A DNA stretch of 64,000 nucleotides from Brugia malayi. Taxonomy: Eukaryota > Nematoda > Chromadorea > Rhabditida > Onchocercidae. Position 1 is the stretch's first letter, and every line of letters begins with the position of its first letter. Where the stretch lies: contig NW_025062479.1 in the NCBI RefSeq assembly GCF_000002995.4, forward strand, positions 15,434,721 through 15,498,720. The letters are read 5' to 3'. The notes under the pieces were generated by a model. The model did not search any database, was not told the DNA's origin, and saw only the letters and a list, made by a program, of their open reading frames with translations. Shown one piece after another: positions 38,601 to 53,300 of the stretch. The translations under genes were made by a program, and so were the position numbers.

Positions 38601-41600
38601 TTCGCCTCCTGTTTATTTGCTTCTTTCATATCTTCATCAAAAAGTTAAGTATAATTTATGCTTAAAATATTATTCATTTATTTATTTGCTAACACAAAAA
38701 TAATCTATAATATCCCTCTCTTTTTCCGGCAAAAAAAAAGAACTTTTTTTTAAAGAAATTGAAGAAAATTTTATAAACTTCATATTTATGATTTATTTTT
38801 TTGTAACAGTTCACTTCTTGGTGTATCTTTTTTTTTTTCTGATATGTTAATATTATGAAATAGTTCACTATTATGTTTTAGTTATTTTTATATTAGGAAA
38901 ATAATTATTCGATAAATAGAGCGCAACTGGGGTGAGTTAAACGTTCCTGAAATAGTTTCCAGAAATTTTTGTGCGCTTCTTTTCCATTAATTAGTTCCAA
39001 TGATTCAATCAACTATCTTTTAATAGTTCAATCAAATAATTAAACAACAGCGCATTTTCCTGATTATCGTAATAAAATGATTTAATGTTCTTGATCTTTC
39101 ATAAAGTTTTTGCAATGCTATTACTTTTTGCATATTATAAAATTGTGTGCTATTTCAAAAATTTTTTACTCTGAATATTTTATACAAATTACCTGGGCTA
39201 TTGTGCAAGGTAAACTACACTTATAAGCTGTTTGGTAACTATACGAACAATTTAGACTATATCAATGCTTGCCACCATGTAATTACTAGTAATTTTGGTG
39301 CTATCAATTTATTGGATTTTATCCTGTAGTTTTGCACGAAGTTCTATTATTTCTATTACATTAATAAAATTTGCCTTCTTTCTTTTTTTTTTTTTTTTAC
39401 GAAACTTTTCAAGCAATTGATAATTTTTTTTCAAAACATTCATGGACATTAAATTCATATTTTTTTTTTTTTTTTTTTTTAATAATTGGCTAATAGCGCG
39501 CATTATCATATAAAATTGAAAACATTTCAAAAAATTATTCACTTTTTCCAATGCAATTCATTACTAATTTCTTTTTTCTTTTCTGAATATAAAAAGAAAC
39601 GATTAGATTTACTTTTGGAAAAAAAAAGAATCATTTTGTTATATTTATTCTATTATTATATTTGATCGTAATATAAATTGGAATGATCATTTTTTCATTT
39701 CATTCAACGTCCAAATGAGTGTAAAGTCTTTTTTTTTAATGAGTGCTTCTTTTGAACTTTTCAGTTGAAATACACAACCATTCAATAATCAGCTTTCATT
39801 GTTATTTTCATTTAATTATTTAGCTTAACTTTGTATAACTGCTAGTGCAATTAATAGATAAGTCATATAGCACAAAAGTACAAATAATCGGTAATCTAAT
39901 ATGAGTGTATCATTTATTTAAATTAATCATTTCTGATAACAGTTGTTTATTAATAAACAACCTTGTTTGCTCAGAAAAATTAAAATCAATCATTACTTAC
40001 TTATGTTACCAAATAGAAAACGATTTTTTACTGAGAAACTTAAAAAAAAGACATCTAATGATCTAATGATATGATCATATTGAAAGTATTTCTTCGTTCT
40101 TATTTTATTTTATTGAAATTACTATCATTTTATTTATTTTTGTTATTTAGTATGTTTTTGATATGTATATATACTAAAAACATAATAGTAATAATCTTAA
40201 TTAAAGTTCATAAAATATAATTAAGTCAATCATTTTTCCTGTTTATTATTTTATCTCGTTCATTAATACATTTTTGCTTTCTTCAGTCTTCCGTTTTTTT
40301 TCTTTCGTCGTTTTTCGTCAAAATTATTTAAGTTTGATTCAGATATCTCTAATTTGTATAATTATGTATCAAATTATTTTTTTCTCCCTCTCTCTCCCTG
40401 TCTTTATGTGTATTGCATTTTTGTTATGATTACAAACTATGTGATTGTAATTAAATGGCAATAATCGTTTTAATTCGTTCTTCTTTTTTGTTGTTGTTTT
40501 TTTGAATGGAATGAATGAATGAATGAATGAATGAATGAATGAATGGAATGAATGAATGAATGAATGAATGAAAGAATGGAATGAATGAATGAATGAATGA
40601 ATGAATGAAAGAATGGAATGAATGAATGAATGGAATGAATGAATGAATGAATGAATGAATGAATGAATGGAATGAATAAATGGAATGAATGGGATGAGAG
40701 ATAGAAAAATGGAACAAAAACAAGATGAAAGTTGATGTTTTTTGGCGAAATTTTTATAGATAATTTCTAAAAAAAGATGTTTGTATATGTTTTTTTGTTT
40801 TTGTTTGCTCTTTTACTGAACTAGAAAGAGAGAGAGGAAAAAAAAAAGAGAAAAGAAGTGGGCGAGAAAGGAGCGAAGCATTAAAATATGATGAAATTAT
40901 AGTCTCTTTCAAAAAGTTTACATCCCAAGGGTCGTTCAAACTTATTTGCTGCTTGTTTTGCATCAAACTAAACTTTCACTTTAAGGCCATTTTTCTTTTA
41001 AAAAATTTAAAAAGATTGGAAATATAGCGGAGCTTTTTGGCAACTTTTTTTTTGTTATTAATATTATGTTATGCTTCTCGTTTCAAATGCAAACTTATAT
41101 TTCTGCTATTGTTGTATGCAAGCTTAAAATGAGCTTCTCATCTTGAATCTATTTGTTTGCTGCTCATCAACTGTATAACTTTATCATTGCGTTTTAAACC
41201 GAATATATTCGTTAATTACTTATGGATAAATACATAAAGAGTTCATGACCCTGAATCCTTTAATTTATACAATTTCTTAATGAGTTTCTGGCCCTAAACT
41301 TTTTGTTACTTATCATTTTTAATTCCTTTTCTTTATATTCCTGCAATAATAATTACCGTTTATGCATATATGGAGCTAATTAAGCATATATATCGTTAAT
41401 TAACATAAGCCGAAAATTCGACATTTATCAATTTCTATTTTTTTACATACTTTTAGGTAAAAATTAAAATTTTCAAAATTTATATCACTATTTGATTTTA
41501 TTTTGCAATATTTATTGAAAATTAAACTTTCAATATCATTTCCTGACTTTCTCCATTTTAGAAAAAGATATATCTGTAATGTAAGGCTTAATGTAAAAAC

Positions 41601-44600
41601 GTATTTGAGTGTTGATTTCGAATTCCACGTAATGCTAGATAAAACAGTAAATAAAACTCCGGGAAATAATCTGCCGTATTGCTGTTCACCTGATCGATCA
41701 CCTCATGTCATCATCTCAGATTCAGTAAAGAATATTTCCGGCAGGATAGTTTCTACATTTTGTAATTTAGTATTTCTGTAAGTCATTTTGCTTTAAAATA
41801 TCACAAAATAAAATCTCAACATGTTGTGATATTTCTTTCCTAAATTATCAAAAATATTAATGTACGTTTAATAACAACAATAATAGGATAAAACAAATAC
41901 ACCAATAATAAATATTTATCACTTCAAATAAATTATTAGTTATAATATCACCAATAATTAAATTTAATATAAGCATAAAATAAAACACAAATTAGCATAA
42001 AAGTTTGGTTACAAAAATAAATCCCTTCATTTTTATTGGATTTCTAAATATTTTGTAATGTGAATTTTTCATCCATGTAAAAAATTAAAAATCACAATTA
42101 TATGCAAAACTAAATCTCTAGGAAGTAAATGTGTTATCTAATAACTTCCTTCTAAAATTGGTTTTATGAATTTATTTATAAGTCGCATCGAAAAAGGCCT
42201 GAAAATATTCAAATGAATAGTAATTATAAGAATTAATTTGTAATTTATTACTAATATTTGAATCGTTATATAAAAGTTTTCCTCAGACAGCCATAATAAA
42301 TGAAACATAATATTTCAGGATGAGATTAAAATTGCTATTTTACTAATCAAATTTTCTCTTCCTCTCTCTCTTTTACTTTTTCCTAAATTTTACTTTGTTA
42401 AAATTAATTTTTCCATTCTTTTTCCTTGCGTTCATTTCTTTTATTTCCTTTCATTTGTTTATTCCCTTTAAAATTATTATACAACAAATGATACGGTCCA
42501 CTTCATCAATCTTATCATCTCTTATATCTTCTGATGTTGCTTTGGTTTCAACGGTTGATGAAATTAACCAACCATTATTACCACATAAACACACTAATTC
42601 TTTGGCTATTAAAACCTCTGACTTACTTTTTCGCCCTATTTTCATCAACGATGGCAGCGATAACAACAGCAATTGCTACTACTATGATGTTTACAGGTTA
42701 ATTAAAAATTCTTAAATTTGAAATATTATAATATCAGCAAAGGATTTTTTTTTTTGTATATAAAAGAAAAAGAAATGAAAACAGAATTTGAAGAGATTTA
42801 TTAGTGTTGACAAAATAATGTTTAATTTATAAGTATTCAAGTTGTAAGACTAAAATATCTGAAATCATTCATCATGTCCAAAATTGAGAAATTTAATATA
42901 AAATAAATAACATATATTTTTACAATCTTATTTTATTTAGTCCTATTATTATGCTTAGTAAAACAATAATGCATATTATTAAAGATTTTTAAAAACTTAT
43001 CAACTGTGCTTATTAACTAATTTTGCCAATCTTTTAAAACTTCATCAATCATCAAATATTGCAGAAAAAGTAAATTATTGTTAGCCTATTTGATAATATT
43101 TTGCCGTATTACATTTGTGATTCATTTTTTTTTATTACACCATTAACAAAGAATTTTGTTATTTGTATAATAAAATTAAAACTACCAGCTTAAAATGAAA
43201 AATGAAAATTATTCATATAAAGAACAATTGCATTAGTGAACTAATAATTTAAAAAAAAAGAAATTAAATCACAAGAAAAAATCATTCCATTGCACAACAA
43301 ATAATAATTCTTGAAATGAAAATCCTTCTTTTTTCAGTAATTGGATTGAAATCATTACGGAAAGATCTCAGTGATTCATATCATCAGTAAACTCTTATTT
43401 ACATTATCATTAGCATCACAATTATCATCATTAATATTACATGATGATTGTAGTGATGCTAATGATAAGAGCAATAGTAATAATTATAATAATTACATCA
43501 TTATCATTATCATGATGACTATAATAATGTTAACGATCATAAAAATAATAATAATTGCATCAATAACATTAGCGAGATGATTACCAGTGATATTATGATA
43601 ACAGCAATTGCAATATGTTACAGTTGTTTTCACTTTGAGATACGTTTTCTCATTGATTAAATAAACAATAAATTGAAAAAAAGAAAAAAAAAAATAGAAA
43701 ATAGGAGAAAATAGGAAATAGCATACTAAGCTGGTGCAAAACTAATTGCATATTTGAATCGAAAATTCATTATCACCTAGCCTAAACTCATCATTATTGA
43801 TATCACTTGGCTTAAACATATCTTTGTTAATGAAAGGAAGTGCCATAACTATCAATACTTACTTTAACTGTTTGCATAAAATAGATAAAAACAACACTTC
43901 AAAGCAGCAAATTCCCTTAATTATCGGTTAGCTTATGTGGCATCTACTACTTATCGAACTTTTTCATCTTACGGTTTTGCTTGAAATAACAAATAATCGT
44001 CAAATCATCGATTCTTCCTTGCATCCATTATTGACGAATGAAATATTTATTTCATAGTTATTCAGTAATTAGTCATTATAAATTTTAATAATATCGTGGC
44101 CACTCATTTTTCATTTTCCACATTATCACTTCCTTCACAAAAAAAAAAATGCTCAAAATGTTGGCTTATTGCGTTCTTTATCGCCTGTTATAACAATATT
44201 GTTTCATTTTAATCTATTTCTCGCCTAGTAACTTGTCATTAGTCTTAATTAAGTATAGAAGAAAGGTCAAATAGCCAGTCATCAGTTGGATAGGAGAATG
44301 TGTCTTAAAATAAAATTAAATATGACAATGCATGCATATGTAAAATAACAAGTTTTAATTTCGAATAATTTGCAATTACTTTTTTATTGTTATAAAATGC
44401 GTTAAATCTGATATTTTTGTTCTACTTGCAACTGAATTTTTTTTCCAATTCTTATTACTTTAGTCAAACTTCAAACTAACGGAATTTTTATCTTTTCTTA
44501 TCATTATCTAATAATCATATTGTTATTGAGATTTCTTTGATCTCATTACCTATGTAATTATTACAAAAAAATTCTTAGGATTATGGTTATAGTTATCATT

Positions 44601-47600
44601 ATCTTATTTATGAACATTCTATCATTGTCATTATCACTTATGTTGTCTCTTCGTTATGGTTATTATTTATACTTTACTTTAGTTATACGATTTTGTTTTA
44701 TATCAGTGTTTTAAGTAGAAGTTCAAAAATTTTATGCCCACACTTAATTAAAGGCAAGAGATAAGAGTAAAATTATTCATCCATTCATAATCAACTTTTT
44801 CACTTTCTTAACATTACATTTAAAAAAGACTTTAATCATTTTCATTTTGAATGATATTCCTCATAACGACATCTTCTGATTACTTCAATTTGATGGAAAG
44901 GTTCGCAAAAAGTTTTCCATTATTCCAACTGGTCAAACTGCAATATATTTTGAATATTAGCAAAACGATTGATCATTCATATTTGTTTACATTTTTTATC
45001 TTATTTACCTATCTGTTAAACAAATCTTTCTCTATTTACATTTTTATTTAATCACTTTTTCAATTGAGTTTATTGTTAGTTTTAAAATAAACTATTATTT
45101 CATTAAACATTTTGTCAAGTTCTTTTTTTTTTAATTGACTGTTTGATGCTTAGTTGTTGAATTTTTTCATTTAAAAATTTTTCATTTTTTTCTTAATTTT
45201 TCACTTTTTTTCTTGATTTTCTTTCTTCCATTTTTGCCTTTTAATCTTCATACCTTTTTTTTTTTTTCTTTCCTTTTTGTGTCAATATTTGAAAATATTT
45301 ATTAAAAATATCATCTCAGCTATCTGATAATTACCTAATCTTTTATTTCTGTAACTGTTTTATTTCCCAAATTTTATTTGTTTCTTTTATTTGTTTAATT
45401 AATATATATTATTTTTATTTATGCCATTTACTAGTATTCATGCATTATTTATGTCACATAATTTTCTTATATATCCCAGATATTTCATTCCAAAATGCAA
45501 AAATGGACGTTAATGTCACAGCTTATGGTATCTTATGGTATGATGATGCATCGTATCATTTCGTATTATATTGTATCCTATCATATCGATTGATATTATA
45601 TTGTGTTCCATCGTAAGGATGGAAGATGAAACGATGTGGAAAATTGCCGTATCTGTCGCAATCTTGAATCATATCATTCGTATCGCCTTTTTTTATGTTC
45701 AGTTTCTATATTACTAGTGAAAAAGAAAAAAAGGAGATGTTAGAAACAAAAAAAAAAAAAAAAAAAAGCAAAATCTAAATATTAATGAGGGAAAAAAGCA
45801 AATCAAAATTCAAATATTAATAAGTTAATAAAAATTAGTAACGTTATGTGACATTTTCATGCTTTTTAAAGCCAACTTGTTATAATGAAAATGCATTTTA
45901 AGGCAGAATAAATGTAAATAATATATTGCATTAAAATATATGTGATAGGTTTGTGTGCGCAAATAGATTTTTCTTTAAGTTTTCTTTTTTTTTTTTATTT
46001 TTTTTTTAACAAATTTTATGCACTATTATATATTGCACTCATTGTATGAAATGTTAGTAAAAATGCAATAAACTTTTTTTTTCCTGTTTTCATCTTTTCA
46101 ATTTAAATTTGAACAATTTTTCAATTTTAAATTTGATTTTTGAATTTTCCAATATAATTTAAATTTGTTTGTTGCCATCTTTCTCTTCATTTTCTTCAAC
46201 TTTCACATTTTTGAAAGTAATCTCACTTTTAAATTCCGCATGATATTAAAAAAATTTGTGAAATAACATTTCTCATTGAAGGTGTAATTTTAACAACTTT
46301 TCCTTCCTTTTCTTCTTCAATCGATAATTTAGAATCGATGATTATTGAAGTTAAACTAAAGATTTTGAAGTAATTAAGAGCAAAAAAAAGTAATTTGAGC
46401 AATGCATTTATTTGTTGAATGGTAATATTTGAAAAGACATTTCTTTTTAACTTGGTTTTGGTCTAGTTTTTAGCCAGACAAGCAAAAAAGAGAAGAAAAA
46501 TGGATCGAATGTTTGAAAATGATTGAAATCACTTTTTTTTGTTATTGTTTCATTTTTACTTAGCAAATTTCCTTCCATTTTGTTTTTATTTTCTCTCTTC
46601 GAAAATTAATCAGAACAAAGTTATTCAATTTAATGTATTTATGATTTCTTTTTTTTTTTTTCATTCCAGCACTAAATTCTTTTTTCCTATCTATGTTTCC
46701 AAACAAATATCTTGAAATCTTTTTAACTTTAATTTTAATTTTCATACATCGGTTTTAATCAATAAGCAAATAAATAAGTAGCTTTTATGGCATCTAAATG
46801 AAATATTATTGCTTAAGTAGAGCAAATTTCGGAAACATTAAGAAATGCTTGGGAAAATTTGCCATTTTCTCCTTCTTTTCCATCAATTTTTAGTTGGCAA
46901 AAAGTTTTTTTCTAAGGATTTTATAATGTCAAAAATAGAAAACTCTTAAACCATTTCTTCTGTTCATTTTATTTTTTCATTTTTATTCTCCGCATGAAGT
47001 ATTCCTTTAATTTGAATAATTAAATTAATTTCGTCAAAAATAATAGTGTGTTAAACTTTAAATTTAATTGATAAAAAATAAAAAAGAAAGAAAACTGTAA
47101 ATTGAAATTATCATCAAATTTTCAGAGTTGTGGATGTGAGCGATGCCAAAACATGCGCCTTATTAATGGCGAAAATCAAGGAAGCTACGCAGTCATCGCA
47201 GTAAGTCAATTATAAGAAAGTGAAATTTTGCTTTCTTTTTTAATTTTTTCATAAATCAGAAAATTTTAATTTTAACAAAAAATTTAAATGGCATACTATT
47301 ATATATTAAGGTATGATTTTATAATGAGTGATATAATATTTTATTTTTTTAAAATTTGCAACTATTAAAGCTACTAAAGTTTTATTTTTAAAATTTGCTT
47401 TAAAATTTTATTGTAATATTTTTCTAAGTTGAATATTTTCTTTAATTGTTCTTTTTTTTTTTATATTTCTGGCTGAAATTTTTGTGCAAACTTTCGGACT
47501 GATTAAAAATTGCAATCATTTAAAATTAATGAAGTAATTTTTCTTCCTATAAGATGGAAATAGGCGAAATTACATTACTTATATAGAAATATCGGATATT

Positions 47601-50265
47601 AAAATTATTATATTTGCAAAAAAAATACTAGGCAATTTTAGTCTCTCGTACTATTATTATTATTATTATTTCTGGTACTACGTGACAATTGATCTATTTA
47701 TATTATTAAAGTCAGTTGAGGAAGTTCGAAATCTGATCTCATTTCATCAGAATAGCATGAAGTCATTCATAAAAACAGCAGTTGCTGAATTCTCACTTTC
47801 TATAAAATATTATGGAATTTTTTTTCTAATTTTAGCAATTTAAAAAAAAATTTTTAGATGATATCTTAACATAATTAAATATCATTAATTAATTGTTAAT
47901 GTCTTTTGTTTGCACATATGCATGCCTTTGATGATTTATTTTTGTCAACATTTATTTACTTATTTTTTTATTTAATTTTTGATTAATATCGTGCTAGCTA
48001 ATTAGCATAAGTACTTGAAAATCTATAATGGTAAAACAAAATTGCGCTAAGAAAGTATTAGTTCAATTTTTACGTTTTTTCTTAAGAAAAAATTATTTGG
48101 CATTTCTTAAGAAAAAAAATTATTATTTGGAACGAAAGTGCTGTACAAAAGATTAATTTAATTAAAGATATAATCATTAATTAGTTATAAATTTTCCCTC
48201 ATATATATGTATGCTTGTAATCATTCAAGTATTTGATAATAATTCGAATATTTATAACTAAAATAATGTATATATAAATACATATGTTGAATGGATGTGG
48301 AAAAAGGAAAAATAAGTTGAAAATGTTGCAAAGATATGATATACATAGCAACAAATAAGCAATCTTTTGACTCATTTTTCTTTCCTTTTCCTCTTTTATT
48401 CATTTATTGAAATTCATATTTGATGACTTCAAGACGTTAGTTAATTAATTTTTTGCTGAAAAAAAAAAAAAAAAAAATAGGAAAAATTTGAAATATGTTT
48501 TGCTTACCAAATGCGTTTAGCTTTTCTCTTATCAAATTGTTTGTTTAATTTCATCTCACTCTTTCATAACTGTTTAATTTTTATTTTTAATGAATCCATT
48601 ATAAAATGTATCATTAGATTGCTTATTTAATATCTATGATTTTCGGTAATCAATCATTTTATATTTCCAAAAAAAGAAAAAAAAAGTGGATTGCTAATAT
48701 AATATGCAAAAACATTGGGCAAACAATCCTCTTGTTATCTGAAAAAAAAAAAAAAAAGAAGTACAGAAGCATTTTCACATATTTCTTAAATTATAGATTA
48801 GATTTCGACCTGTAAATTATTTGATAGCATATAAATTATAATAGTAAATAATACTACCACCAATCTGAACTCGGTTTTTTCAGTTTCCTATTTCTTTTTA
48901 ACGTCTCATTTTTTTTTTTTTTTTTTTTCATGTATAATTAAGTGTAACATTTATATGCATATATTTTTAATGAATAAGCGATTATCAATTTAGCCCTTTT
49001 TATTCACAAGCAGTTAACATTACTGGGATGTATTACTAAAATTAAAATTTTAAAATACTGAAAGCTTATTACAAATTCCGATTCATAATAATGTTGGAAA
49101 AAAAAAATGGAAAAATTGATTTTAATCTATGCAGTGAATTGTCCGTTTTATGATATATTAAAATAGGAAATTATTTTTTATTTTTTAATTCTATTTGGAT
49201 TACTTGTCATTCGATTATTTAAAAAAATTGACATTTCAGAGATAATGTTGCTGTTGTCATGTCATTCCCACTGATAATTACAATCTTCATTTCCAATACA
49301 TTGAATTAATTAAAATGTTGGAGGGAAAGAAAAAAGGAAAGAGAAAAAAATTGAAGTAATAATGTTAGATAAAGTAATATCCTCAAATATTTGGTGAAAG
49401 AAAGATGAAGAGAAGGAGAGAGCGAGAGAGGGTGAGGAATTAGAAGAAAAAAGGAATTACATCAATCAATATGTTAAATAAGAAATTATTCTTTTGTTGT
49501 TTTTTTTTCTTTTTTTTATATTTAACTTATTCTAAAAAAAAAATATGTGATTTTTTAGATATTACCATTAAAATGAAGCATATCTATTGAAATGAGATGA
49601 CGAAAAAGGAGAGAGAGAAAAAAAAAAAAAGAAGGATAGAAAGAAAGAAAGAACGAAAATTAAAAAAAAATTTTATCAGTAATTATGAACGTAATAAGCT
49701 TAGCTTGTAGCAAACTAATGATAATGATAAAAAAGGTTAGTAATGGAAATAAATGACTGAAGTAGAATATTAAGAATATTTTCAATTTTTTCTTTTTCTT
49801 ATTAAATATTCTAAAGGATTTCCCGTGGGATTTAACACTTCCAACATTACAATACAGAGAATGAAGATGGGCGGGCGGAACAGAAGATTAGAATTGGCGC
49901 ATAAGTAATTTTCTTGTTTTACCATATCTATTTATTTCGTTTATTTATTTATTTATTTTTAGTTTTTTGTTCTAATAAGTAGACAACTATTACTGCTATC
50001 ATCTGTAATCCTTTAGAATTTTCATTTTTCATCTTCTGCATTGTTTGAGGTTTTTATTAACGCTACAATATTGCTACAGTAATTATATGTGACTCGTATC
50101 ATTCTTGTCAAAATTGTATCTTATTTTTGTAATAAATTCTCAAGATTATCTTATATATATATAATATATATATATATATTATTAAACTAAAATAAAAACT
50201 TTTATTAGTACTAGAATATCGCTACAGTAATTGAATGGTATTAACCTTATATTACTATTTTTTCT

Positions 50266-50302
<37 letters not shown>

Positions 50303-53300
50303 CAACAAAATGAAGTTATCATTAAGTTAAAATAAAAATGCATAAAATAATGAAGTTAAAAAGTGCAAATAGATAATTTAATTTTTCATCTCATATATAC
50401 TAGATATTCAACAAAAAAAATGTGTTTCCTTTGAAACACACATTTCGTCAAATTGGTTTCAAAATTTTCCTAAAAAAAGATAGTGATTAACGTGCAAAAA
50501 TATAGTCAGATCTGTTCAAAGTACATATTAAATGGTAAGTTTATTTGCAGTGAGGTAAGGTGGGAAATCCTTCATTTTTATCGAAATTTGATTAATTTCT
50601 TTTATTCATACATCAGTCTATTTTGTCTTAAAGAACCTTGTAATAATCTTTATGTTTATTAAGCTATTTTCAAAAATCTAAGTAGTTGAAAAAATTTTAG
50701 TTGATTGAATTAATATCCAAATAGACACGATGTTAATGTCGATAATATCAAATTAAAACTGCATTTTAGTCTATTTCTTACTAAATAGAGCTAGAAATTG
50801 AATGGGAAAAGGTAAATCGAGTAAAAAGATTGTTTAAATATAGCAAAAGTGTTCTTAAAAAGCAGATGAAAATATTGTTAACAAAAATAAAGTTTTAAAT
50901 GATCCCATAAGAAGGATATTATGTTAGGATGCAAAAATATATGAATAAATAAGAAATGAAATAAATGTGTAAACAAATAGGAAATGAAATAACAAATCAA
51001 AAAATTGAAATAATATTATAAATACAAAAAAAAAAAGAGCGATGTGATTGAACAAAAAAAAAAAAAAAGGAAAAAGGAATTGGGATAAAAATTACTTTAG
51101 GCTTTTTTTAGGAGAGCAAAACTGTGAATCATTGAGTATAACAGCAAAAAAAGAAAATAAAAAACAAACAAACCAATTAACTTAATCGTTCATTTCCGTA
51201 ATTTTCAATTTAGCTTAGCTGAAAAATTTTGTTTACTTTAAAATTATCATTGTTTTAAAATGAATAAACCATTCGGATAGAATATGTTTTAAATTTGACC
51301 AATTTTTAAGCTATTATAAATACTTTAGAAGTGTTATTTATTAATCTAATTCAACAAATATAATTAGGATAAAAAATATCAAATCGCTGATGCGATATTT
51401 GTGAAAAATTATTTGTTATGATAAAAAATATTATTTTAGTTAAATAGATGAAATTTAATATGAATTTTATTCTTTTTGTAGATATTTCCCACGTATTTAC
51501 TTTATTGATAATAATTTTTTTCAGTTTCACGTAATGTGCGTTACGTCGATTGAATAAATAATGATTGTAAATAATCGTAATTCGGAAAAGAAAATATATA
51601 ACTTTTTGTAAATTCGGCATAGTAAGCTTATATGCACATTCAGCTTACAAAAAAATCCTTACATTTCGTTATAATTAGTCAAATTTTTGAATTGAAATTA
51701 AAAAAATTTCAAAACCTAATTTCAAAGTTTAAGGACAAATTTGATCTCAATGTGGAATTTAAAGCATTCACTCACTACTTTTTAATTTTTAATTTGTATT
51801 TAGAAGTTATTGTATTTATTAATGATATTGTTTTGAATGATTTTATCATTTGAAATGATTCACTCATATGGAAATTAAAATATGCAGTTAAAAAAAATAA
51901 AATACAGAAAAATTTTAAATATTGAAATGTTTTGAACGAAATTTCGCATAATTATGCTCATCTCATGAATTATGACATATTAACACTGTTTTTAACTAAA
52001 ATATTTATGATTTGAACTGAATAATTAATTGATAGTAGAAAATATAATCATTTTTGGACAAAATTTTGTGAAATCTTTGAAAAATGCATATTACTAATTA
52101 TAAACTCTTTATTTTCTGCTTTTCATTTATTTTTTTCCAATTTTTATTTTTATCCTTATTTTTAACTTATCAAATAATATTATTCTGTTTTTTTGCGCTT
52201 ACTTGTGCCTGATAAAAGAATCAATATTCTTCCATTTTTTTTTTTTTTTTCTTAAATAGCTTAAAGTTTTTGAGTGAAAAACTATTAATTAGAGGGAAAG
52301 TTTTCGTTGGTATTCTCTTAGTGTATCTGAAAAGTTTTTTTTCTCATAATTTATTTACAAATCTAATTTGAAATAATCCATCAAATGTTATAAAAGCTCT
52401 ATTCTAATTGATGTAAAATAATTTTAGAATATGAAGTAAAATGTAAATCTATTCTAATTGAGGAACAATGGCATTAAGAAAATGGAAGCAGTAGCAAACA
52501 CTTTAAAAAATGATCAAAAGCATGGCGCAAATGGTTTAATAACAATTATAGAACAAAGTATCATAAATTAAATATCTTATAACTATTTGATTTTTTTTTC
52601 ATATACAATTTTAGAACTTTGGAAATATTTATAAGAAGAAAATAACAAAATTTTTAAAATTTGAGACTTTTTTTTCCCAACTTATTCTCATATCATTAAT
52701 ATATAACTACATCTGCTTGTAGCAAAGAGTAAATGTTTAAAAAACTTAAAAATATCATCAATGGTCTAAAAATTTGTAATTTTCTTTCTTTTCTAAAAAA
52801 AAATAGTATGCTCTTTTTTTTAAGAAAATTACTTTTTTGCTCTCTTTCATATTACATTCGGAAATAAATTACAACCGTTCGTCTTTTCTTTTTTGTTTAA
52901 TTATTTAACTAATTAAATGAATTTACAATTGTCTAATTAATCAGAAATAGTTGTTAAATATTCAATTAATAATTGTTTGTTGACTTTTAATTGCATAAAT
53001 TATCAAAATGTAGCAAAACGACTTTGACTTTTTAGCTAACAAAAAAATATTTTAGTTAATAATATTCATCCAAAAAATCATTTGTAAAATTATGAAAATA
53101 ATAATGAAGTAGTATTGAGTGAAGCATAAAAATATTAAATAGAAGCTTACATATATATTATATTATATGCTAAAATATGATTTATTGATTTTTTTTTTCT
53201 ATTCTTTCACAATAATTTTTCATTCGAATATAACTGATGCATTCAAGAAAGGAAAGAAAAAAAAAAAAAAAACAGGAAAACGAATTAGGGAAAATAATGC

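Larger units (their letters stand above)
36446..47125. other. Long AT-rich intron of unc-2 containing three extra exon-like islands
   Basis: Most of this is low-complexity AT sequence. Exon-like islands at 37462, 41562 and 42488 are listed separately, and the tetranucleotide array lies at 40504. Imperfect short repeats with a CTTATCTTGGTAATC core occur at about 37797-37845, and ATCGTATCAT-type repeats at about 45530-45620. Confidence 0.45.

Noticed and set aside
40451..40723. 90-codon minus-strand frame rich in Phe, Ile, His and Ser
   Set aside because: It is the translation of the GAAT tetranucleotide array; the periodic peptide follows from the repeat.
42451..42672. 73-codon minus-strand frame
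   Set aside because: It is the shadow of the plus-strand island at 42488-42696, which has a proper ATG-to-donor structure.
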